Assembly: GCA_024449915.1 (NCBI GenBank)
Contig: JAMZAV010001292.1
Span: 99,529-163,528 of the forward strand
Direction of reading: 5' to 3'
DNA from: Sweltsa coloradensis
Lineage: Eukaryota > Arthropoda > Insecta > Plecoptera > Chloroperlidae
Length of the DNA stretch: 64,000 nt
Under the pieces are notes generated by a model. That model did not search any database and had not been told where the DNA came from. It saw only the letters and a list, made by a program, of their open reading frames with translations. Shown here one piece after another: positions 45,174 through 56,210 of the stretch. Positions within the stretch are counted from its first letter, which is position 1, and each line of letters begins with the position of its first letter. The translations under genes were made by a program, and so were the position numbers.

Positions 45174-45250
45174 TTTTTTATGTCTGTGTGATTCTTTCTT
45201 CAAGAGCTTGTGAAACTTGTCGTTCGTTTCGTTCTTGTATTGAAGGCAGG
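45174..45250 (+). ncRNA. Truncated third copy of block X
   Basis: GCTTGTGAAACTTGTCGTTC and GTTCTTGTATTGAAGG match the sequence just before the acceptors of X1 and X2. Where the exon should begin, CAGGGGCGGGTTTATAGG appears, a hAT-like terminus, so an insertion may have hit the 3' splice site. Confidence 0.4.
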
Positions 45251-46280
45251 GGCGGGTTTATAGGTATTCGCAGTGCGCGCAGGATCAGGGACCCGGGTGG
45301 CCAAGGGACTCCCAAAATCTAAAATAAGTAAAATTTTAATTTATATTATTGAAATACTACGACTTTAAAAACGCTTATTTCAATTGTGTGAATGGATGAG
45401 TGATTTTGGTTTATTCACTTATGATTTTTATTTAGTTTTGCTGTGATCGTTAGCATAGTATTTTGAAAGAAGCACCCCGTTTCTTAAAGGGGGTCTGTGG
45501 TTTTACCAACCAACAACACAAGCATGTGAAAGTATAAAGTACTATATTTTTGAACAATTTCTTTCGTTGGTTTACGTATAAAAACAACCATCCTACGTTA
45601 TGTGTTGGAACAATGAAATAAGCGATTTTCATAATTTAAGGAGCTAAACAAACTAAAAAACTGAATACATTTTGAGATTTTGGAGGTTCCTTGGAAATTA
45701 GACCTGGATCTGAGTAGCCTATTGTCCAGTAGAAATAGCGTAGAAATACTTTAAAAGGAAACCATGACATCGTTAAAGAGATTTTCTTATTTATGAGTTA
45801 ATTGTTTAATGTTCGATTGCGCTAAAGTCATGACTAGTTTAAGTAAACATATACTGGGGGTTTCTGAATGTTTAATACAGTAATTGGAGCATCCGATCGA
45901 TTGGTGGAGTGCGGTTAGATACAAAGAGACGCAAAAGTAACTAATCAAACTCACCGGGCTTGTTTTACGAGTAGTCACAGATGTCCCCGCTTCACTCACC
46001 GACAAAGATAGCACGCGTTGCATGTGAGAGTCAGATGGTTTGATTCCCACCACCGGCAATCTTGACAAAGTTCTCTACAAGGTTTTATCAGTCGGTATTG
46101 CGAAAGCAAGGGATTGAGTCCGCTTTCACATCCATCGGTCATTTTCTTTAACCGACACCCTAATATAAGTTCGTTACCTGAAGAGGGTCACACCGGTTAA
46201 AACTGATGTGCACCCTACAGTGTTCGATTGCATAGAGACAATAGGTTTATTTACTAAGTAAATAGCTAATATATATAATA
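45251..46280. other. Possible hAT-like insertion and unassigned sequence
   Basis: Starts with a hAT-like CAGGGGCGGG terminus at 45247. No matching right end was found, so the element's extent is unknown. The 60- and 93-codon minus-strand frames show no family motif. Confidence 0.3.
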
Positions 46281-46597
46281 CTAGGAAAGCTTCGCAAACG
46301 CTTTTTCAGGCGCGTTGTTGGATGTGTGTTATTAAAAAAAAAAAACGCAAAAAGCGTAAAATTGTGATTTTCATAAGAAATAATTTTTCGATTGTAAGCT
46401 CACAAACGTGGCACTTCTAAGTTTAAAGATTTTGAAGGCCTCCAGAAAATTTCATCGCAATTGGAGTATCTGTTTAGCCGGAATCGTGTTAACAAACACA
46501 CAAAAATACAAAAGAAAAAAGAAAAAAAAAACATTCCGGATTTTTTTCTCAAGTGTAGTAGAATGGAATCTTCGCTTCGCTGCTACGCTCATCCAAT
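46281..46597 (-). mobile_element. Helitron/Helentron-like family G, short copy
   Basis: On the minus strand it begins TATTGGATGAGCGTAGCAGC and ends GCGTTTGCGAAGCTTTCCTA+G followed by host T, matching the 912-bp copy at 40588 in both ends and in the AACGTGGCACTTCTAAGTTT interior. It has about one of the three internal units. Confidence 0.6.
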
Positions 46598-46814
46598 AAA
46601 TAGCAGTTTCTCCTAGCTATGTAGACAAATACCACAATATAAATTTTTTTTGTATGATTCTGGTGGGTTATACCAAAACTGAATAACATTTTAGTGAGCT
46701 ATTGTTTATTCAATTTCCAAAATTGAAAGTGAAAACTTATTGTTTTATTTTTATTTTTGCATAGTTCTCTCGTCAAGTGCGTGTGAAACATTTCAATCAG
46801 TTCTTGTTTTACAG

Positions 46815-47014
46815 ACCAAACTAAGGAACTTCACAACATCAACTAACTTCAACTGAACTCCAGTTTAGATTCACTGCAACTGCTAGAACTTCAATCTTAA
46901 CTTTAATTCCATTTTCAACTTCAACTACATCAAGATACAGCCAACAGAAGTGTCCATGACTGCTAAACAACTCTTGCCCTTCTTATTGACCAACGGCCAA
47001 ATAAACGAGATCAG
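46815..47014 (+). ncRNA. Exon-like block X1
   Basis: 200 nt between TTCTTGTTTTACAG and GTAAATATAACTC. It is C/A-rich with many AACTTCAAC triplets. Paralogue X2 keeps both splice motifs and about two thirds of positions. No frame is open in both copies. Confidence 0.45.
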
Positions 47015-48334
47015 GTAAATATAACTCGATGCAAACTATATTTTCACGTTAGCAACAAGTTAAGAATAAAATCAAATATTGCACTTAATCACCGAAATAA
47101 GGATAATTCTCCATACGTTTTACTGACAACAATACTGCCCTTCTAAGCAAAAGGGCCTTATCTACTAACAACATACTTTTGAGTAAAATGAAAATTATTG
47201 AATTCATTTGTGCTGCAAATGCCAATTATTATTGGATTAATGAAGTACTATAATCAAATAGAATTTATTTACGGGAATCATAATATGATATGATTGATAT
47301 CCAATTAATGACTGTAGTAAGGGCTTTTTGCAATTAAAAAATCACAGCCTTAGAAAACAAATCACATCCACCTTGTGTTCTTTGCCATAAAAAAATAGGT
47401 AAAAAGCCCCTTACTACATAACTAACAAAAGTGAACATAGGGCCTTCTTCATTAGTAAATGCTCATAATTTTGTAATTATGGCAAAGTACATGACAAGTA
47501 CACTTATTTATAGTGTAGTTAAAGCTTTTTAGCTAAGTACATTAGATGAGAAATGATTATCCGCATCGTACTGTACCTCTAACTAAAAAATCGCAATAGT
47601 TAGGGCCTTCTTGCTTTGTAGGAGAGAATATTCCTTAGCGCAGGTATCAATTTGAATGTGTTGTTTTTTATCATTCAACTTAATGAAAACCAATGTGTGA
47701 TAATATTAAGTAATACACTTATATTAAAATTATTTGTTATATGGTTATGCCACTACTTGAGTTAAACAAATACAAGTTATTTTAAAATAAGTTAGTAGGC
47801 ATTAAATACAATGTGCTTCATATGTGCATGGGTGACAGCAAAAATAACATGCATTCAATTAATCAAGCTTAAAGCTTAAACTTTAAATTATAATTAAATA
47901 TAAGAATGATTACTGTCCAGCACAAAAGACAAAGTGAATAGATGATAGAAAATAATTAAATCATTGATAACAATCATAATATTAAATTTGAGAACATTAT
48001 TGAAGATAAAATGGTAAAATTAACTGCTGTGTTCATGTAATACTTTTCATTAATTGTTGAATTTGTTAAGAAGGACTTACACTGGCATTAAGTTTGTTAG
48101 AAGAACATATTTAACTCTAACTTCATGTAGTCTGTTCAGGCACAGATAACTCTATTTTATTATCTGTGGTTCAGGTGTTCATACACATTAAATATTTTTT
48201 CTGTTGTTATTATTTAAACCTTTTCAAATTATTATAATCCACAGCACTTTTTGTTTAATTTGTATTGGTACATATTTCTTTAGGTGCTTGTGAAACCTGT
48301 TTCATTGTGTTAAAGAACTAAAATTGTGTTGCAG
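47015..48334. other. Intron-like spacer with a small palindrome
   Basis: GTAGTAAGGGCTTTTTGC (about 47313) and GTAAAAAGCCCCTTACTAC (to about 47418) form an inverted repeat around ~70 bp; AGGGCCTT motifs recur nearby. No gene is seen. Confidence 0.45.
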
Positions 48335-48550
48335 GTTTAAACAATAGAACTTCACAACTTTAGCAATAACTTCAACCCATCTCTAACTTAGATTGAACTG
48401 CAACTGCAACTGCAACAACTTTAATCTCAACTCCAATTCCAACTTCCCCTACATCGAGAAACAGCCAGCAGAGAGACCCATGATTACTGTACAGATTCTG
48501 TGCACCTGCACCTACAAGTAGCGGACGTATGGCCGAATAATCGTTATCAG
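48335..48550 (+). ncRNA. Exon-like block X2
   Basis: 216 nt between AATTGTGTTGCAG and GTAAATATAACC. Contains a (CAACTG)n-like run and CTACATCGAGAAACAGCCAG, matching X1's CTACATCAAGATACAGCCAA. About 130 nt downstream lies hairpin H8. Confidence 0.45.
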
Positions 48551-48679
48551 GTAAATATAACCTTTGCAATCTACTTCTAGCAGTAAAAACCAAGCAGACA
48601 ATATGATCAAAGATTCACCTTTATGTTAGTTTGAAGAAGGAAGAGAATGAAGATAGCAACTCTGGACACCATTTCTTAA

Positions 48680-48755
48680 ATGATAAACAACAGTATATCT
48701 ACACATCATTGTGTATTTGATCCAATGATGTGTGGTGTTATACTGTTGATATCAT
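48680..48755 (+). ncRNA. Hairpin H8
   Basis: The strongest fold in the window: basal ATGATA/TATCAT, AACAGTATA/TATACTGTT (9 of 9), a small T/TGT internal loop, then 13 consecutive pairs up to CACATCATTG/CAATGATGTG, with the 11-nt loop TGTATTTGATC. A second stem, GAGATG/CATCTC (48772-48819), follows, and then CTTGGATCAAGACTTTAG, as in H7. It looks like a textbook precursor microRNA. Confidence 0.7.
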
Positions 48756-48959
48756 CTAAGGCAGCTTCACAGAGATGATGTCAACGAGTCCGACCTCACG
48801 AGAGCCTCTCTGACATCTCTTCTTGGATCAAGACTTTAGTGATGGTGTTGATAAAATATGGATGACAATTCAGGAACATAAAGCTTCTTGCCATTTCCTG
48901 GATTATATTATTGTTTGAATATTAATTTGGTTACATTAACAAGTCATCAATTAACTATT

Positions 48960-49453
48960 TTAATCAATGTCATACCCCAATACAAATACTTGTAAACGTA
49001 TATAAAACTTGAGCTTTATTTAATTGTTATCCTTGTCGTCAATGATTTAGTTGATTCTCTACTTTATTTTAATAACACATTTTGAACAGAAGGTAACATC
49101 TTCACCAAATATTTCATAATATTTTAACATTTGCTTATAACACGAAAATTAATCAAAGCGCCGCTCGACTGTTCAATCAATTGAAGCAATGTAAACTTCA
49201 TCTTAATATGAGTTTGGAAAGTAAATGATAAAATAAATGTACGATTTAGAAACGATTTTGTTTAAACACATTTTTCATGCATAGTGATGTAAGCATACAT
49301 TTTGTAAATATATACAAGGAACATATACATCATTTATGCAATGTGATGAAAGCATTTATCAATGTTATATAGCCTCATTCGTCTTACTCATAAAGGGTAG
49401 TTAACAATAGAGAACAATACTTACAGCTAGATTACACGAAGCACAGAATATGT
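48960..49453. other. No recognisable feature
   Basis: AT-rich spacer that is partly similar to the sequence after H7 (about 38900-39250), consistent with module duplication. Confidence 0.35.
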
Positions 49454-49457
49454 TTAG

Positions 49458-50057
49458 AGGGGTACTCACCCTCTAAACTCAAAACATATATTTAATTTAG
49501 GTTAACTGGTTATGAATTTAGAAATGAACGGAACATTTATTGGGTCCACCAGAACCTGAATAAAAATTGTCAAACTTTGTATTTATAGATCTAGATCCCA
49601 TGAGCAAACATCTCCCATATGAAATAATATGGGGATGATCTTTATGCCCCGTGACCTTGGAGGATTTAGATCCAAAAACATATTTTTCCATAAATCTTCT
49701 ATATTTTGTTTTTTAGTTTGGGTAAGTGGTTCGGTCAAAATAAGCTGAGTACCAAAAAGGGTGTGTGATTTTGGAATGCATATTTTAGAGTATTTGAGAG
49801 TATATTTGTGCACAGTTTCAAGGCACAATGTTATAAAGGGCCATTTTAGATTGATTCGACACTCTAGTATCTATGTGGAACAATAAAGAAGCAGGTTAAA
49901 GACGATTTTAAAAAAAAAATGCCAATTTTTGCAAATTTCTTGATTAAAAAAAATGAAAAATAATATAAAATCACAATTACAAGATAATTTTTTTTTAAAC
50001 GGTCATTTTAGTGTAGTATTATGCTATTGATTATGTGGTAAAAATATTACCTCCTTG
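49458..50057 (-). mobile_element. TTAA-620 repeat family, copy 6
   Basis: Reverse orientation. Left flank TTAG (49454-49457), right flank TTAA (50058-50061). Landmarks CCCCGTGACCTTGGAGGATT and CACAGTTTCAAGGCACAATG are present. The terminal AGGGGC portion on the right is eroded. Confidence 0.75.
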
Positions 50058-50353
50058 TTAATAGAATACTTATATCAAAATATAATTTTTTTAAACCGTC
50101 TTATCAACAGTGTTATGACTTATGTAGATAATTTATCCAGATAAAATCTGTTATATATTGTCTTATCTAGATAAGTTTATGGTTGTTACCTTTTTCAATT
50201 TTCTAGATAAAATAAAGGTTTTCTTAACTAAGCTTTTTGATTTGTAGTGACTGAATCCAGTACAAATTTTCGGAACCTTTATTTGCAGATAATTGATTTT
50301 CTTGTAGATAATTACATGGATTAAAATGACTACAGATTTTCTGTCCTCTTCAG

Positions 50354-50635
50354 AAGTACGAAAAGAAGGAAAAAAAATGCGTCATATAAAGAAGTGTTGA
50401 TGTGATGTAGGCAACTAAGCTCAGTGTGTTGTATGTTATCACCAACGCCTGAGTTTAGAGGCCCACATCACGTCTTCACCATTCACCAGTCAAGCCGACC
50501 TACGCTTCGTTGAAGACAAATCAAGACATCCAATGCTATTCCAACATTTGCTGGATTAAGCAACTTACTAACTGTAACCTGTTTCACAACAGCCCCAAGA
50601 CATAAATGCTGAGGTATGGCTGAGGTATGTCAATG
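50354..50635 (+). ncRNA. Exon-like block with hairpin F4
   Basis: Acceptor TTTTCTGTCCTCTTCAG, donor-like GTATGG or GTATGTC near 50615-50630. The hairpin at 50404-50469 has GATGT/ACATC, the inner CTCAG/CTGAG and a GTGTTG/CAACGC upper stem (one G-U) around TATGTTATCAC. Five changes in the stem relative to F3 preserve or restore pairing. Confidence 0.6.
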
Positions 50636-51064
50636 TATTGTGATCAAACCTATTTCGATTTCCAAAAAAACATTATACAACAGCTTCATAGTTTGTTGGT
50701 ATTTGGGTTTGTTCTTTTTATAACTGTTGTTTATTGTTAATTTTTTTCTACATTTCCCTAAAAAGTTAAAAGCAATTTAAATAATTATAAATTTACCATA
50801 CGACTAGGAATATTACAATGTATGTTATTGGAATATGAATGTCGATATTTATTAATATTCTCATTAAAATATCATCAAAATTAAAACATGAGTAAATTGA
50901 CAACAATTTAATCTTGCTTGTCAGTAGAATTTAATTATGTGGTTTAATCACCGAAACATAAGTTCAATTATGAACTGATGATGAAAGCATACTACTAATA
51001 TCAATTTATTTCTGGTCAGATGAATTAACTGTTAACTTTAAATTTAATTTTCTGTCCTCATCAG

Positions 51065-51308
51065 AAGTAAGAAAATAAGAAAATTGCGTCATAGTACAAG
51101 ATTTGTTGAAATGATGTGTTGTATGTTTTAACAAACACCTGAGTTCAAAGGCCAACATCAATTCTTCACCATTCACCAATAAAGCCAACCTACGCTTCGT
51201 TGAAGAAACATCAAGACATCCTCATATGCTAGTTTCCCCCCTTGTTGTATTTCGTCATATATGTTTCACAACTGTACCTAAACTAAAGCAATGCTGTCAG
51301 AGCACGTA
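51065..51308 (+). pseudogene. Exon-like block with broken hairpin F5
   Basis: Acceptor TTTTCTGTCCTCATCAG and donor-type GAGCACGTATGA are kept. The 3' arm AAACACCTGAGTTCAAAGGC is intact, but most of the 5' arm is deleted (GTTGAAATGATGTGTTG remains) and the loop has drifted to TATGTTTTAAC. The hairpin can no longer form, so this is probably a dead copy. Confidence 0.5.
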
Positions 51309-51499
51309 TGAAACGAGGCTTATTTTTATATCGAACTATATCTTCTGGCTCGCATTGAATAATTCCACATTATTAGATAAAGAAAATTGCATTCTCAAAA
51401 AATGTAAGTAAACAGTTGGTGTAAAAGGCTCATAATTAACTGATATGTTATTGAATGTTATTTTAATGCTGACAAGTTATCCACTGTTGATGCTCTTGA

Positions 51500-52137
51500 A
51501 GTGGTATTCAACCGCTAAACTCAAAACATATATTTCATTCAGGCTAGCTAGTTATGAATTTAGAAATTAACAGAAAATTATTGGGTGCACCATTGACCCC
51601 CAAAAAATTGTCAAACTTAGTATTTTTCGAGCTAGGTCCCATCGGCAAAAATCTCCCATAAGAAATAACATGGGGACGATCTTTATGCCCCGTGACCTTG
51701 GAGGATTTTGCTCCAAAAAAATATTGGCCATTATTGACGTACTCTAAAGCCTTTTCTGTAAATCCTTTATATTTTGTTTTGTAATTTGGGCAAGTGGTTC
51801 AGTCAAAATATGCAGATTACCAAGAAGGGGTGTGATCTTGGATTGCATATTTTTGTGTGTTTGAGAGTATATTTGTGCCCAGTTTCAAGACACGATGTTA
51901 CAAAGGGCCATTTTAGATTGGTATGATGCTCTAGTATCTATGTGGAACAAAAAAGATGCAGGTTAAAGCCGATTTAAGAAATTTCCCAAAACGCCAATTT
52001 TCGCTATTTTCTGGATCAAAAAAGTTAAAAAAATTCATATAAAATCAAAATTACAAGATATAATTTTTTAAACGATCTTTTTAGTGTAGTATTGTGCTAT
52101 AGATTATGTGGATTTTTTTTGTGTGTTTATAGCCCCT
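51500..52137 (-). mobile_element. TTAA-620 repeat family, copy 7
   Basis: Complete, reverse orientation, 638 bp. Left flank TTGA, right flank TTAA (52138-52141). Close to copies 4 and 9 by eye. Confidence 0.8.
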
Positions 52138-52141
52138 TTAA

Positions 52142-52870
52142 GAAGCCACTTTCCGCTTCTCGTTATGTAAATGTAAGTGTATGTTAATGGGTACTGCTAA
52201 CCTAGCTGAAATTAAATGGACATACTAGTTAACTATAGGATGAAGCCATCATGTTTGTTGAAGAATTTAAAACTTTGGGTAAAATCTTTTTTTTTTTGTA
52301 AGGCCATATTTACTACATTGTAGCATAAATAAGTAAGAGGATAGGTTATACAATAAGAATGGGTCATCATTATAATCAAGCAATTTTAATGTTAGAGGTA
52401 ATAAATAGAAAATTGACAACTTACGTAGGTCTATGCTTGTCCGTAATTGGCAGTCCCACTAAGGAGCTGTATTGAAAGAGCGTCTTAACATCGACTGCAA
52501 GATCTCGTTTGTGGATTGGAAATCAGCATTTTAACCATTCTAAGAAGAATAAAACAGGTACAAAATATATTTAAGTGTGTAGACTATATATTTCTATGTA
52601 AACTTATTGAAAATAAGTAGTTTGTATCAGTATATTACCGTAATATCACAGGCACTGGCCGTAAACGATGGCCTGCGGTTTGTGGCTATACGGCCAGCTG
52701 TAAATTCGCGGCAGTATTCACCCGCTAAACTCAAAACATTTAAAAAAAACTGGATGTTCGCTCCTTTAACTGCCTAAATGATTAAACACGCTTAACTGAG
52801 GATGCAAAATATATCATTGTAGAAAGGTATTTAGGGTGTTAATTTTGTGTATCCATTAATAAGTTAACCG
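52142..52870. other. Spacer with TTAA-620 end fragment
   Basis: GTATTCACCCGCTAAACTCAAAACATT at about 52714-52740 is the right-end ~27 bp of the TTAA-620 family on the minus strand, an orphan tip. Nothing else recognisable. Confidence 0.5.
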
Positions 52871-53294
52871 TCCATATCTGTAAATTTACGACAATCTCGA
52901 CCTTTGTCCTTGACCTAGCTACAAGTTGTTTAGATCAATCTGCCGATCACATATTTTTCACCTTATGAATGGGCAAACCCATGTAAATTGGAAATTACAG
53001 CTTTTTGCCCTGTCGGCCTTCATGATACAACCTTTGGGTTTATCTAGGGCGACGGTCGTCGCCCGGCAGACAAGCGATGCGACTGCTTAGGCGACACCGA
53101 ACTCCGGCCCTATATACAGCTACGAGAGTTGGGGGGTTTTCAGCTATCTGCACACGCCGCCCCGAAAGAGTTACAATCTTGAAACTCGGTATATGACCTG
53201 GTATGTGGTCCATGACGTACCAAAAAAAAATCAACCCGATCCGACAACTCGTTCTGTGTTAAAAAAGGCTCTCAACATCGTCAAATTCCTTAAG

Positions 53295-53350
53295 GCTGGC
53301 TGGTGGTTGGGTGGTGGGTGGGTGGTGGTGGTGGTGGCTGGCTGGCTAGG
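53295..53350 (+). repeat. (GGTGGTGGT/GGCTGGCT)n simple repeat
   Basis: GGTGGGTGGTGGTGGTGGTGG then CTGGCTGGCT, a low-complexity patch. Confidence 0.8.
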
Positions 53351-53379
53351 AGTTCTCCGCGGAGATTAATTTAGCCTAC

Positions 53380-54300
53380 AGAGAAAACGGTAAATCTTAG
53401 AACTATGAAACTTGGACCACACTTAGGTGTACTTCAGACGCAGTGACATTTGCTTTCAAAACCAAAATCGGGTAACAGGGACCGGAGAAAATCAAAATTT
53501 GGATGATAATCAAAACGCGTAATTACCAAGGCGTGGTAATTTGTACAAACTTGAAATTTAACATGCTATTAACCATTATAAATATCTTGCGTCCAAAACA
53601 CAAGGGGCTAAATTTGGGATGACCATGGGCCCAAAAATGACAAAAAACATATCTGAACTCTAAGAAATGAATCATTCAAAGAAAACGCTACAACTGAGAT
53701 GTTTCAAACGTGGAATACATTTTTAAATCTCTCATTCTTTATCACTTTTGAATATGGAAAGCAAAATTGGTTAACGGGTACCGTAAAAAAACCAAAATTA
53801 TCAAAAGTAGGTAATTCCGTACTCTTATGAATAATACGCTATACTGAGAAAACGGTTCATCTTAGAACTTTAAACTTGGGCCACACTCAGATGTACCTCA
53901 TATAACAAAAACCGGGCAATTGGGACCGGGGAAAATCAAAATCAAAATCAAAATCAAAACGCGTAATTACTCAGGCGTAGTAATTTGTACAAGCTTGAAA
54001 TTAAACATGCTCTTAACCATTATAAATATCAAGTGCTTATGCTAGTGCGTTGGTCTTGTTGTTAGCGTATCTGCTTCCAATGCAGAAGGGCCAGGGTTCG
54101 ATTCCCGCTAAAGTCAGAAGTTTTTTAACTTCTGATTTGGACTTAAGTCTATCAGTTCTTGTCTTAGGAGTTTGTAAACGGTGACTTTGGAGCCGTCCTA
54201 GCAAAATCAAAACGCGTAATTACTCAGGCGTAGTAATTTGTATACAAGCTTGAAATTAAACATGCTCTTAACCATTATAAATATCTAGTGCTTATGCTAG
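53380..54300. repeat. Diverged direct-repeat block
   Basis: GAGAAAACGGT-ATCTTAGAAC and ACCACACT-AG-TGTAC occur at about 53380-53440 and 53837-53900. AAAACGCGTAATTAC-AGGCG followed by TAATTTGTACAA occurs at about 53513, 53958 and 54208. The last two copies flank a SINE, and together with it make a ~255-bp tandem duplication. Confidence 0.65.
54041..54205 (+). repeat. tRNA-derived SINE, copy 2
   Basis: GTGCGTTGGTCTTGTTGTTA+GCG, ATCTGCTTCCAATGCAGAAG and the B box CCAGGGTTCGATTCCC form a tRNA-like head, most like tRNA-Gly(UCC) by eye. The tail has TTAACTTCTGATTTGGACTT and GTCTTAGGAGTTTGTAAACG, shared with the copy at 20000-20262. Confidence 0.8.
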
Positions 54301-54372
54301 TGCGTTGGTCTTGTTGTTAGCGTATCTGCTTCCAATGCAGAAGGGCCAGGGTTCGATTCCCATTCCAACCAT
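54288..54372 (+). repeat. tRNA-derived SINE, copy 3 (head only)
   Basis: Same tRNA-like head as copy 2, 256-257 bp downstream, cut after TTCGATTCCCATTCC. It is the right unit of the local tandem duplication. Confidence 0.75.
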
Positions 54373-54829
54373 AATTGTAACCTCAGTCTTATGATACAAA
54401 TTTGTAGTCTTTTTTGAAGTTTTGAACTTTTTTTAGCACAAATAATAAACCTTTGTCACTATTTAATGTTTGTATCGACATTTTCATGTAATATAACTTA
54501 CTGAATTATGTCATAGCCTAGCCCTAATATCATTTGTGCGAAAGGTTACATTTTTAACTCTTGTCTTCTCATTTGGAGCCTACAGCCTATATGTAGACTA
54601 ACATCAATAAATAAAATATAATGTTGAACATTATTGTAAAGAATATAGTCAAAGAGAAATATTAAATTTAAAAAATACAAAGTACTCGGACTCAAATAAT
54701 GGACTCGATACTCTAGTTATTTTCAGGACTCGGACTCGGACTTGACTTCAAGAACAACAAAATCGATAGAGAGTTCAGGACTCACACACCCCCAATAAAT
54801 ACATATTTTGATGTAGAGTATTCTTTTAA

Positions 54830-55472
54830 AGGGTATTTAACCGCTAAACTCAAAAAATATATTTCATTCAGGCTAACTAGTAATGAATTTAGCAATTAAC
54901 AGAAAAATTATTGGGGCCACCATGACCTCCCAAAAAATTGTCAAACATGACATTTTTCGAGCTAGGTCCCATCGGCAAAAATCTCCCATAAGAAATAACA
55001 TGGGGACGATCTTCATGCCCCGTGACCTTGGAGGATTTTGATCCAAAAAAATATTGGCCATTATTGACGTACTCTACAGCCTTTTCTGTAAATTCTCTTT
55101 ATTTTGTTTTGTAATTTGGGCAAGTAGTTCAGTCAAAATATGCTGATTACCAAGATGGGGTGTGATTTTGGAATGCATATTTTTGCGTGTTTGAGGCTAT
55201 ATTTGGGCAGAGTTTCAAGACACGATGTTATAAAGGGGAATCCGAGATTGGTACTATGCTCTAGTATCTATGTGGACCAAAAATGAAGCAGTTTAAAGCC
55301 GATTTAAGAAATTTCCCAAAACACCAATTTTCGCAAATTTCTGGATCAAAAAAATTTAAAAATTCGTGTTAAATCACAGTAACAAGATATAATTTTTTAA
55401 ACGGTTATTTTAGTGTAGTATTGTGCTATAGATCACGTGGTAAAAAATTATTTTTTGGGGTTTTTAGCCCCT
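54830..55472 (-). mobile_element. TTAA-620 repeat family, copy 9
   Basis: Complete, reverse orientation, 643 bp. TTAA at 54826-54829, TTAC at 55473-55476. The minus-strand start AGGGGCTAAAAACCCC and the end GCGGTTAAATACCCT define the family ends most clearly. Confidence 0.85.
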
Positions 55473-55476
55473 TTAC

Positions 55477-56200
55477 ATGAGGTAGAAAACTAACAATAAT
55501 GTGCATGTTATTGTGATCATCACCTGTTTGGTCAATCTTGACCTAAGACTTTGACCTAAGTGATTCCTTTCTAGAAGGCGTTCACAAAAGTATTACCAAG
55601 TGAGAGTGCATCCAAATTTCATTTTGAAGTCACACTTTTTTACAATATTTGCATCCTAAGTTAAGGGTTGGACCTAAGAGGTCAAATCTGACCTCCCTTG
55701 ACGTCCAAATATAAACATTATGGTATAGACTAACTAAGCAAGAAATTCTATGCCTTTCTCATGAAGTGCACAATTGTTATGCTGCTCAATTCTTGAATAA
55801 TGTAAACAAATTGTTTTGCTTTCACCTATAACAGCCAGCTGTACAATCACTCATCACTCATATCATTCATTGACATAAATTTAAGAATCTAGGATTAGGA
55901 ACTATAGCTGATAAGAGAATGGTAGTGGGGCGCATCACATGTGTACATGGGGCTTGCTCTGACGCTCACTATCATTATTGTGTTCTGACTGATATATTGT
56001 ATCACATTTTATGTATCTATGTATTCCGTCTCAGCATGATGAAAATAAATAAAAATAATAATAAATAATAATTAGCAAAAGTGGAACTTGATTCCAGCAC
56101 GCTACTAGTTTAGCAAGGCCGGCCCCTTTTCAGCTAATTGTAATTCCTGGATACGCTAATTTTTGCAATGTTTGTTTCATAAATTAGGGTATAATACAAA
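55477..56200. other. No recognisable feature
   Basis: AT-rich. Nothing supported. Confidence 0.35.
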
Positions 56201-56210
56201 AATGTCACTC

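Larger units (their letters stand above)
16741..51310 (+). ncRNA. Tandemly expanded hairpin-exon locus (candidate spliced ncRNA)
   Basis: Over ~35 kb of + strand, exon-like blocks recur: hairpin type H (16.9, 17.4, 21.1, 21.7, 23.4, 27.3, 38.6, 48.7 kb), hairpin type F (29.2, 35.9, 43.5, 50.4, 51.1 kb), microexon-like M, and blocks X, Y, Z and W. Many are bounded by polypyrimidine-AG on the left and GTAAGT, GTATGA or GTAAATA on the right. None has a conserved reading frame. Sequence in hairpin arms diverges while pairing is kept, which argues for an RNA product. All hairpins share orientation and an 11-nt loop. I infer one or several duplicated non-coding transcription units, perhaps a microRNA cluster host. 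Transcription is not shown by sequence alone. Confidence 0.5.
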
